From assembly GCA_900769075.1 (NCBI GenBank), contig CAAGFE010000062.1:1-23485 (forward strand): a DNA stretch of 23,485 bases, written 5' to 3'. The DNA is from Clostridia bacterium (GTDB lineage: Bacteria > Bacillota > Clostridia > Christensenellales > Aristaeellaceae). A program made the position numbers and the translations under genes. Shown one piece after another: positions 14,313 through 21,329 of the stretch (positions are counted from its first letter, which is position 1; each line of letters opens with the position of its first letter). The notes beneath the pieces are model-generated. The model was not told the DNA's origin and searched no databases. It was given only the letters and a program-made list of their open reading frames with translations.

Positions 14313-15809
14313 TTATTTGCCGAAGGCTTCCAGCACGGCCGCTGGCATCCCGTCCTTCTCGCACTGCTGCTGATGGCGCACGGGCAGATTTCGCAGCTCG
14401 GTCACCTGGGGCGGGATCCTGACCCCGGACAGCTTCTCCAGCCTTTCGCTGCACTGGAAGGCGTCCAGGCCCTGCACAGCGGCTGCGCCCTGCACGGCAG
14501 CGAGCACGTCCGCCGCAAACTTGTAGGGGCTGGCGGTGGACACAATCACCGCAGGGGTCGGATCGCCGGTCTTTTCGCGGTATTCCCGCAGGACATGGCT
14601 GGCCACGGCGGTGTGGGTATCCATCAGGTACTGATTCTGCATGAAGCGGCTGCGGATTTCCGCCGCGCACTGCATGTCATCGCAATACCCCGCGTCGAAC
14701 ACGTCGTTCATCCACTCCTGGCGCTGCTCGCCGATGGCGTAGGTGTAGCACTCCTTGAGCTGCTTCATCCAGCGGCCCACCAGCTCGCCATCCCGGTCGG
14801 CACACTCGTAGAGCAGCCGCTCCAGGTTGGAGGAAATCAGGATGTCCATGGAGGGCGAGGTGGTCTTAAAGAAGGTGCGGCGGGTGTCGTACACACCGTT
14901 GCGGAAGAAGTCCGTCAGCACGTTGTTGCGGTTGGACGCGCAGATCAGCTTGCCCACCGGCAGGCCCATGTTCCGGGCATAATACGCCGCCAGGATGTTG
15001 CCGAAATTGCCCGTGGGCACCACGAAGTTCACCTGATCGCCCAGGCTGATGGCGCCGGCATTGAGCAGATCCGCATAGGCGGAAAAATAGTACACAATCT
15101 GGGGCACCAGGCGGCCGAAGTTGATGGAGTTGGCACTGGAAAGCACCTTGCCCAGGGCATGCACCTGGTCGTTGAACGCCGGGGAGGAGAACAGGGCCTT
15201 CACACCGGTCTGGGCATCATCAAAGTTGCCGTGGATGCCGATGACGTGGGTATTGCTGCCGCCGGTGGTGGTCATCTGCAGCTTCTGCACATCGGACACG
15301 CCATCGGAGGGATAGAACACGGTGCAGGAGGTGCCGGGCACGTCCTTGAAGCCCTCCAGGGCGGCCTTGCCGGTGTCGCCGGAGGTTGCCACCAGGATGG
15401 AAACCTCCCGCGTTTCGCCGTTCTTCCGGGCGGCCAGGGTGGTCAGGTGGGGCAGCAGCTGGAGCGCCATGTCCTTGAACGCCAGCGTCGGGCCATGGAA
15501 CAGCTCCAGCACCCAGGTATCCTCGTCCAGCTTTTTGACCGGGGCGATGGCGGGATCATCAAACTTCTTTTCGTCGTAGGCCGCTGCCAGCGCCGCGTCG
15601 ATCTCGGGGACGGAGTAATCCTCCAGATAGGTACGCAGGATGGCGGACGCCCGCTGGCGATAGTCCATATCGGTCAGATCCCCGAGCTTCTTCATGGAAA
15701 TGGGCGGAAACATGGCCGGGACATACAGCCCGCCGTCCGGCGCAAGCCCGGAGAGAATCGCCTGAGATGCGGTGACTGCCGCGCCGCCTCGGGTGGAGAA
15801 GAAAGACAT
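14313..15809 (-). CDS. thrC: Threonine synthase
   Basis: This 498-residue PLP-dependent lyase converts O-phosphohomoserine to threonine, the last step of threonine synthesis. The PLP lysine is Lys112 in HGPTLAFKDMA, the SGDTGKAA phosphate-binding region follows, and the long form with an N-terminal DGGLYVP motif and extended C-terminus is typical of the class found in bacteria and yeast. I chose ATG 15809 (MSFFSTRGG) because GGAG lies about 10 bases upstream and homologues begin this way; ATG 15833 has no site. No hom or thrB neighbour is present. The leader (15810-15900) can form small hairpins, but I see no T-box sequence, so amino-acid control is not demonstrated. Confidence 0.96.
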   Translation of the reverse strand: MSFFSTRGGAAVTASQAILSGLAPDGGLYVPAMFPPISMKKLGDLTDMDYRQRASAILRTYLEDYSVPEIDAALAAAYDEKKFDDPAIAPVKKLDEDTWVLELFHGPTLAFKDMALQLLPHLTTLAARKNGETREVSILVATSGDTGKAALEGFKDVPGTSCTVFYPSDGVSDVQKLQMTTTGGSNTHVIGIHGNFDDAQTGVKALFSSPAFNDQVHALGKVLSSANSINFGRLVPQIVYYFSAYADLLNAGAISLGDQVNFVVPTGNFGNILAAYYARNMGLPVGKLICASNRNNVLTDFFRNGVYDTRRTFFKTTSPSMDILISSNLERLLYECADRDGELVGRWMKQLKECYTYAIGEQRQEWMNDVFDAGYCDDMQCAAEIRSRFMQNQYLMDTHTAVASHVLREYREKTGDPTPAVIVSTASPYKFAADVLAAVQGAAAVQGLDAFQCSERLEKLSGVRIPPQVTELRNLPVRHQQQCEKDGMPAAVLEAFGK

Positions 15810-15921
15810 GGGAATCACACTCCAAATCATCATTTTTCGGACTGCCGCTCATCAAAACAGGCCCTCCGCCCGTTCTGGTGAGGGACAGCCCCGGTTCCGG
15901 GCCCCCGCGGAAGTATAGGAA

Positions 15922-15951
15922 CAGGGCGGCAGCACAATCACCACCGCCCTG
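15922..15951 (-). terminator. Probable terminator between the P-loop ATPase and thrC
   Basis: An 8-bp perfect stem (15922-15929/15944-15951) begins 13 bp after the ATPase stop on the minus strand. The following minus-strand sequence is only moderately T-rich (TTCCTATACTT), so termination may be partial and thrC may receive some readthrough. Confidence 0.5.
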
Positions 15952-15963
15952 ATGGGTCCTCGA

Positions 15964-16374
15964 TCAGATCACATAGCCCTTGCAAAAGTCGGGCAGGGTT
16001 TCGGGATCAGCGCTGACGGACAGGACGAAGGTCACGTCATGCTTCTTGCCGTACTCATCCAGACTGGAGAAGAACCACTCGGCCTCGGCGATATCAATCT
16101 TGACCAGCTTGAGGAACGCATCCACGAAGATGGTGGAGATATCGTAATTGCTGGCCAGCATGCCGCCCAGGAAGCCCAGGAACATTTCTGCGGAGGCAAC
16201 GTGATAATCATTCACGTTGACAAAACGGACGTTGCGATCCACTTCATACATGTAGCTGTTGTCCTTATCCAGGAAAACAACGTTGCCCGCAGCGGTCTTG
16301 GCGACGTCATTGGTCATATCGATGAGCCGCTTGGTCTTGCCGGAGCCCTTGTTGCCTGCGATGATCTTAATCAT
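15964..16374 (-). CDS. Small P-loop ATP-binding protein (often annotated as PilT-like)
   Basis: This 136-residue protein has a textbook Walker A motif GNKGSGKT (residues 7-14) and a Walker B-like strand STIFVDA ending at Asp85. It is too short to be a PilT motor, although similar proteins in Firmicutes often carry that label. It has no signal peptide or membrane segment and looks like a minimal cytoplasmic P-loop domain, perhaps acting on or binding a nucleotide as a sensor or adaptor. The start at 16374 has a perfect AAGGAGG 10 bases upstream. It has its own promoter (16416-16444) and a terminator-like hairpin behind it, so it is probably a single-gene unit. The biological function is unknown. 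Confidence 0.85.
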   Translation of the reverse strand: MIKIIAGNKGSGKTKRLIDMTNDVAKTAAGNVVFLDKDNSYMYEVDRNVRFVNVNDYHVASAEMFLGFLGGMLASNYDISTIFVDAFLKLVKIDIAEAEWFFSSLDEYGKKHDVTFVLSVSADPETLPDFCKGYVI

Positions 16375-16415
16375 TGGAAAACGCCTCCTTCAATAGAGAT
16401 AATTCTCTTGACCTG

Positions 16416-16444
16416 ATTATAAACCATTTTTGCCAAAGATGCAA
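16416..16444 (-). promoter_or_regulatory. Sigma-A promoter of the small P-loop ATPase gene
   Basis: On the minus strand TTGCAT (16444-16439) and a perfect TATAAT (16421-16416) are 17 bp apart. The expected start site is near 16409, giving a leader of about 35 nt. It lies in the short gap after the addB stop, so the ATPase gene can be expressed independently of addB. Confidence 0.65.
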
Positions 16445-16481
16445 TCCCTCCGGGGAAGATTCCTTGAAAACGGACTGTTTT

Positions 16482-19400
16482 TCATTCGTTCTTCGGATCC
16501 TCAGGGGATTCACCTGTATCATTCGCCAGCATATCCAGTAATTCCTGCCTGTTCAGGGTGGGCAGAACACGTTTGTTACAATGAGGCAGGGCCGGGTCGA
16601 AGCCGCACACCGCGCTGTACTCACACCACTGGCAGGCCGTCCAGCCCTTGATTTCCGCCGGGCTGACGGAAATCTCCCCTTCCCGGATGCCGTCTGCCAG
16701 CTCCGCCGCCTTCTGCCGGGTATGATCCAGCAGGGCTTGCATCTCCGCCTGGGAGTAGGCCTGGGCATGGGCATATACCCCGCCGGTCTTGTTGAAGATG
16801 GTGCCCAGGGCGGTACCGTCCGCGTCCATGGCATGGACTACCTCAACGTCGGAAAGCACGATTCCCTTGAGCTGGAGCTGCTTGGCGATGGCCTTCTCCG
16901 CCGCTTCCTTCACGTCCTCCGCGTCCACCAGCGGATCCCTCACGGTGAAATAGAACGCGCCGCCAGCCTTGCCCCCCAGGCCCTGGGCCGCCGCCTGCAA
17001 ATACAGCATCAGTTGGAGCTGCAGGCCGTACCAAAGCCGGGTCGGGTCGATTTCCTTCCTGGCGGACTTATAGTCGATCACCCGCAGGTACACGCCCTGA
17101 TCGCCCGCCCAGCGGTCCACGCGGTCAATCTTGCCGCGCAGGGCGATGCGCCTTCCGTCCCCCAGCGTCAGCACCACCGGCGGCAAGCCGTCCTCCGTGC
17201 CGAACGCCATTTCTTCTCCCACGGTGGTGAAGCGGCTTGCCTTTGCATGGCGGGTGAACAGCCACGCGGCGCGCTTGGCCGTGCGGATGTACTTTTCCCC
17301 CTGGAGCTTCATCGCCGGGGTGTCGCTGAGGGGGCCGTCCGTCCAGGCGGCGGTGAGCGGCGCCAGCACCTCGTCCATCAGGCGCTCCACTTCCTCCTCC
17401 GGCAGATCGGGCCAGTTGGGGTGTTCCAGGGCGGCGTGGGCAAAGCCCTGCATGGCGGCGTGGTAGAAATCGCCCACGTCATCCGCCTCGAAGGCCCAGG
17501 CCTCCCGCTTGACGGGCTTGAGCCCATAGTCCACAAAATGCTGATAGGGACAGCCCGCAAACTTCTCCAACCGGCTGATGGACACCGTATCCTGGGTGAA
17601 CAGCCGCCGGGTCAGCTCCTGAGGGAGGCGCCCGTCCGCGCCGTCCGCGACCGCGCCGCCAATCACCTGCCGGATGCGCCCATGCCATTCCGGTGAGCGC
17701 CAGAGCCAGCGCAGGGCGTCCGCCCAGACCGGTTCAAGGTGATCCGTCACGCCGTCGCGGAGCGCCCGCAGCCGCGGGGCCAGGCCGTCCAGCGCCATCT
17801 GGGGCGACAGGGGCAAGGCGTCGCTGCCGTCATCGGTCACGCCGCCGGTGATGACCAGGTCGGGAAAGAGCCGCTTCATGTCCTCCACCAGGCTGGCCGG
17901 ACGCAGGGCCGCGCCATCCTGGCTGGCCTGGGCGAAGGTGACCAGCAGCTTTTCCCGGGGCAGGGCCATGGTGCGGTAAAAATCCGACTGACGCAGGGCC
18001 GCCGTTTCCTGGCGGGTCAGCCCGATGGGATGCTCCATCGCGGCGGAGAGCAGCTGCCGTTCCGACTCGGTCAGCAGGCTGTCCTGCCCCGTGGCCAGCG
18101 CGCCGTCCTGCATGCCGCAGAGGATGAGCGCGTCGATGCTGCCCGTCAGCAGATGTCCCGCCTCCCCGATCATCACGGCCTCCGGCTGGGGCGGCAGGCT
18201 GGCGATGCCCGCGCCGGTCAGCCCGGAGGTGACAAAGCGGGCGATATCCTTCATGGCGGCGCGGCGCTCCCCCAGGAGCGCATGGAGCTGGTCGAGCAAA
18301 TCCATGATGAGCTGCCATACCTGTCGGTTGGACGCGGCCTCCGCGCCCATACCCCGGCGGAGCAGCTCCTCCTCCCGCCTCAGCAGCGTCAGATAGGCGT
18401 TCACGTCCTCCAGCAGGAGGAACACCGCCTCCACCGACTGGGCCGCCGTTTTTGCCGTCCGCAGCCGCTCCCGCATTTTTTCCGCCGGATCAATCAGCCG
18501 CCGTCGCAGTTCTTCCGCTTCCTCCGCCCGGTCGCCCCGGGTGAAGGGCTTGAGCCACCGCTGGCGGTCGATGCCGTTTTCCAGCGCATAATTCTCCAGG
18601 AAATGGCTTTCCTCCAGGGTCAGGGGGGAGAAGCCGCTCTTCGCCATATGCAGCACATCCCGCAGGGCATAGCCGCCGGTTGCCGAGCGCAGCGCCCCCA
18701 GGAGCATCCGGCATAGGCCATGGCGCAGGGCGCTGTCCTTGCGGGCGAGATAATGGGGGATGCCCGCCGCCGTCAGGGTGGTGGCGAGAATGCCGGACAT
18801 GGCGGCGTCGTCCGCCATGGCGACGGCCATCTGCTGCCAGGGCATCCCGCCATCATGCCAGGCCTTCAGCGACCGGGCGATCCGGGCTGCCTCCGCATAG
18901 GGGTTGGCGGAGGCATGGATGGCGATCCCCTCCGCGCTGCCCCCATAGGGCTCGGCCTGACGGTCAAACAGGTTCCGTTCCAGCCAGGTCAGGGCAGGCA
19001 GGCGTCCGTCCGTCTCCCGCAGGGGCAGATAGCGCCATTCCACGGGGATTTCCAGCGCTTTCAGGCGCTTCATCATCTGGGTCGCGCTGGAACGCTGGGT
19101 GAGGAAGATCCGCCCGTCGGGGGCATCGCCAGCGTCCATGGTCATGGTGACGGTGAGGGCCGCGCAGACCTTTGCGCACTCGCACAGCAGCTCGATCATC
19201 GGGCCGGGCAGCACGTCAAAGCCATACACGAACACCGCCGCATCCTGCATCAGCCCGCTGGGAATCAGCCGCCTGCACACGTCCTGCTGCTGCATGGTTT
19301 CATCCGCAAAGCGGCCGTCGATCACGTCCAGATACGCCTGCCAGATTTTCGCCAGGTCGCTTTCCTTGGCCTTCAGCGCGCCGGATGCCAGCGTTTGGGC

Positions 19401-19820
19401 ATGGGCAGCCAGGCTTTCCGCGGTGACGCCTGCCCGTTGGAAGTCCGCCAACAGCACGCTCAGCTGATCCGGCAGGGTCGGCATGAGCGCCACCCGCTTG
19501 TAGTAGACCAGCTCCTCCTGGGCGAGGGTCAGCGCCTGGGCAAGGGCCATGCTGCGGCCGGAAGCGTCCAGCGGTGCCAATACGCTGCGACCGCCGCATT
19601 CGCGGATTTTCTGCGTCAGCCGACGCGGGGACAGCACCTCCACGTCCATCAGCCCCGGCAGCGCCAGCCCGCTGATCAGCTCCCGTTCGGCCTGCAGGGT
19701 ATACTGCTCCGGCACGAGGAGCATCACCCGCACGCCCGCCCGGCGGAAGCGGTCGATTTCCGGCAGGATGCGGGGAAACACTTGCCCGGCCCGTCCGCCG
19801 ATGATGCGCACCTTCTCCAC
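16482..19820 (-). CDS. addB: ATP-dependent nuclease subunit B, AddB-like
   Basis: This 1112-residue protein matches AddB of the AddAB helicase-nuclease, which resects double-strand breaks for RecA. The C-terminal nuclease is complete: GKIDRVDR (about 897-904), VIDYKS (Asp916, Lys918) and YGLQLQ (Gln934). The iron-sulfur cysteines are present at Cys757, Cys1063, Cys1066 and Cys1072. The N-terminal Walker A seen in most AddB proteins is degenerate: GGRAGQVFPRI lacks the GK[ST] triad. I chose GTG 19820 because AGGAGGTG lies 6 bases upstream; the ATG at 19853 falls inside the predicted -10 box. addA, normally next in the operon, is not here: the next gene is the small ATPase with its own promoter. 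Confidence 0.93.
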   Translation of the reverse strand: MEKVRIIGGRAGQVFPRILPEIDRFRRAGVRVMLLVPEQYTLQAERELISGLALPGLMDVEVLSPRRLTQKIRECGGRSVLAPLDASGRSMALAQALTLAQEELVYYKRVALMPTLPDQLSVLLADFQRAGVTAESLAAHAQTLASGALKAKESDLAKIWQAYLDVIDGRFADETMQQQDVCRRLIPSGLMQDAAVFVYGFDVLPGPMIELLCECAKVCAALTVTMTMDAGDAPDGRIFLTQRSSATQMMKRLKALEIPVEWRYLPLRETDGRLPALTWLERNLFDRQAEPYGGSAEGIAIHASANPYAEAARIARSLKAWHDGGMPWQQMAVAMADDAAMSGILATTLTAAGIPHYLARKDSALRHGLCRMLLGALRSATGGYALRDVLHMAKSGFSPLTLEESHFLENYALENGIDRQRWLKPFTRGDRAEEAEELRRRLIDPAEKMRERLRTAKTAAQSVEAVFLLLEDVNAYLTLLRREEELLRRGMGAEAASNRQVWQLIMDLLDQLHALLGERRAAMKDIARFVTSGLTGAGIASLPPQPEAVMIGEAGHLLTGSIDALILCGMQDGALATGQDSLLTESERQLLSAAMEHPIGLTRQETAALRQSDFYRTMALPREKLLVTFAQASQDGAALRPASLVEDMKRLFPDLVITGGVTDDGSDALPLSPQMALDGLAPRLRALRDGVTDHLEPVWADALRWLWRSPEWHGRIRQVIGGAVADGADGRLPQELTRRLFTQDTVSISRLEKFAGCPYQHFVDYGLKPVKREAWAFEADDVGDFYHAAMQGFAHAALEHPNWPDLPEEEVERLMDEVLAPLTAAWTDGPLSDTPAMKLQGEKYIRTAKRAAWLFTRHAKASRFTTVGEEMAFGTEDGLPPVVLTLGDGRRIALRGKIDRVDRWAGDQGVYLRVIDYKSARKEIDPTRLWYGLQLQLMLYLQAAAQGLGGKAGGAFYFTVRDPLVDAEDVKEAAEKAIAKQLQLKGIVLSDVEVVHAMDADGTALGTIFNKTGGVYAHAQAYSQAEMQALLDHTRQKAAELADGIREGEISVSPAEIKGWTACQWCEYSAVCGFDPALPHCNKRVLPTLNRQELLDMLANDTGESPEDPKNE

Positions 19821-19851
19821 GTCCTCACCTCCTGCGATTTTTTCTGTCCGC

Positions 19852-19881
19852 ATTATAACACAGATTGACGCAGCCCTTCAA
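19852..19881 (-). promoter_or_regulatory. addB promoter
   Basis: On the minus strand TTGAAG (19881-19876) and a perfect TATAAT (19857-19852) are 18 bp apart, and a TGT triplet before the -10 makes it an extended -10. Transcription would start near 19845, about 25 nt before the GTG start of addB. Confidence 0.65.
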
Positions 19882-19893
19882 CCGTGTTATCAT
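19865..19893 (+). promoter_or_regulatory. rlmD promoter
   Basis: TTGACG (19865-19870) and TATCAT (19888-19893) are 17 bp apart. The start site near 19900 gives a leader of about 30 nt. The spacer of this promoter contains the -35 box of the divergent addB promoter, so polymerase binding at the two should be mutually exclusive. Confidence 0.7.
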
Positions 19894-19929
19894 CACTTTG
19901 ATTGATACTTCAGAACAGGAGTCATCCGC

Positions 19930-21126
19930 ATGAACGATCATTCCCGCAAGCCACGCCCGGTTCAGCAAAAGTCCGCCGGGCCCCGCAGCGCCTCCCCCTG
20001 CCCCGCGGCAAACCGCTGCGGCGGCTGCTCCCTCAGCCACATCCCCTATCCCGAGCAGCTCAGGCAGAAGCAGCGCGCGGTTGAGCAGTTGCTGGCGGGC
20101 CTATGCCCGGTGGAGCCCATCATCGGCATGGCGGATCCCTGGCACTACCGGAACAAGGTGCATGCCGTCATCGGCACGGACAGGAACAAGCAGCCGATTT
20201 CCGGCGTGTATGCCCGCGGGACGCATCACCTTGTCCCCGTGACCCACTGTCTGATCGAGGACGAGCGGGCCGATGCGATCATCCAGACCATCGTGGGGAT
20301 GCTCCCGCGCTACAAGCTGCGCATTTATAACGAGCACACCCACCGGGGCTTTCTGCGCCATGTGCTGGTGCGGACGGGCCACGTCACAGGGCAGATCATG
20401 GTGGTGCTGGTGACCACATCGGCGGAATTCCCCGGCGGGAAAGCCTTCGTGGCTGAGCTGACGGAGCGTCACCCGGAGATCACCACGGTGGTGCTGAACG
20501 TGAACCAGCAGGAAACGAGCATGGTGCTGGGCAAGAAGGATTACACGCTCTTTGGCCCGGGGTATATGGAGGACGAGCTGTGCGGCAAGCGCTTCCGCAT
20601 CAGTCCGCAGAGCTTCTACCAGGTCAACGCCCGCCAGACCGAGGTGCTGTACCAGACCGCGCTGTCCCTGGCCAATTTGACCGGGAAGGAAACCCTGCTG
20701 GACGCCTACTGCGGCACGGGCACCATCGGCTTGTGCGCATCCGACCGGGTAAAGCAGCTCATCGGCGTGGAACTGAACAGCAACGCCGTGCTGGACGCGA
20801 AGATGAACGCGAAGCTCAACCAGGTGGATCATGCGCAGTTTTTCTGCGAGGATGCAGGGCGCTTCCTGGTGAAGATGGCCCGCGAGCAGCAGATGCTGGA
20901 TGTGCTGATGATGGATCCGCCCCGTTCCGGCAGCGACGAGCGCTTCCTGACCTCCGTGCTGACCTGCCGGCCCCGCACCATCATCTACGTTTCCTGCAAC
21001 CCCGAAACCCTGGCCCGGGACGTGCGCTTCCTCGTGAAGGGCGGCTATCAGGCCGTCAAGGCCGTGCCGGTGGATATGTTCCCGCATACGACGCATGTAG
21101 AAACCGTCGCCATCCTAACCCTGTAA
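19930..21126 (+). CDS. rlmD: 23S rRNA (uracil-5-)-methyltransferase, RlmD/RumA family
   Basis: This 398-residue SAM-dependent enzyme methylates a uracil in 23S rRNA. The 4Fe-4S cysteines are Cys24, Cys30, Cys33 and Cys107 (C-x5-C-G-G-C and THC). The methyltransferase domain shows the SAM loop LLDAYCGTGTIGL (256-268), DPPRSG (329-334), the catalytic SCNPET with Cys356 and the HVETV base motif with Glu391. It is shorter than E. coli RlmD because the N-terminal TRAM domain is missing and a basic 20-residue stretch stands in its place. Whether it targets U1939, U747 or both (RlmD, RlmC or RlmCD type) cannot be told from sequence alone. The start at 19930 has an ACAGGAG-type site 9-10 bases upstream. 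The gene has its own promoter and no clear terminator after it. Confidence 0.93.
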   Translation: MNDHSRKPRPVQQKSAGPRSASPCPAANRCGGCSLSHIPYPEQLRQKQRAVEQLLAGLCPVEPIIGMADPWHYRNKVHAVIGTDRNKQPISGVYARGTHHLVPVTHCLIEDERADAIIQTIVGMLPRYKLRIYNEHTHRGFLRHVLVRTGHVTGQIMVVLVTTSAEFPGGKAFVAELTERHPEITTVVLNVNQQETSMVLGKKDYTLFGPGYMEDELCGKRFRISPQSFYQVNARQTEVLYQTALSLANLTGKETLLDAYCGTGTIGLCASDRVKQLIGVELNSNAVLDAKMNAKLNQVDHAQFFCEDAGRFLVKMAREQQMLDVLMMDPPRSGSDERFLTSVLTCRPRTIIYVSCNPETLARDVRFLVKGGYQAVKAVPVDMFPHTTHVETVAILTL

Positions 21127-21329
21127 AATCAAGGCTTTTCAAGGCATCCAGTCCTCAGAATCGGTGTGCATGTCCACCGTTTGTCCACGCGATTGAATGC
21201 CGGCTCATGAGTGAGCATGTTGGATATTCACAGCACATTCACCCCTGTCCGCCGGGCGATGCAGCGGCACCGGCCGCGGAATGTGGTCGTCCCGGGCGCA
21301 AACCGATTTTGATCAAGGAGGAATCTATT
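21127..21329. other. Leader region of the GH31 gene
   Basis: This 203-bp gap contains no convincing sigma-A promoter and no catabolite (cre) site that I can see. A partial palindrome GCTCATGAGTGAGC (21203-21216) could be an operator, but a site of this length can arise by chance. There is no terminator for rlmD, so cotranscription of the GH31 gene with rlmD is possible. Confidence 0.4.

Noticed and set aside
14287..14670. N-terminal extension of the 174-residue protein to 14670
   Set aside because: The extension is antisense-frame sequence inside thrC, and a clear ribosome binding site serves ATG 14286.
15810..15960. Possible T-box or other amino-acid riboswitch ahead of thrC
   Set aside because: No T-box core sequence or specifier-loop layout could be found; only short hairpins are present.
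21180..21188. A DnaA-box-like TTGTCCACG
   Set aside because: It is a single site with two mismatches to TTATCCACA and has no neighbouring boxes or AT-rich unwinding region; chance is likely.
20580..21329. Upstream extension of the GH31 frame into rlmD
   Set aside because: It overlaps the rlmD coding region in another frame. The strong AAGGAGG and TTG at 21330 match the natural GH31 N-terminus.
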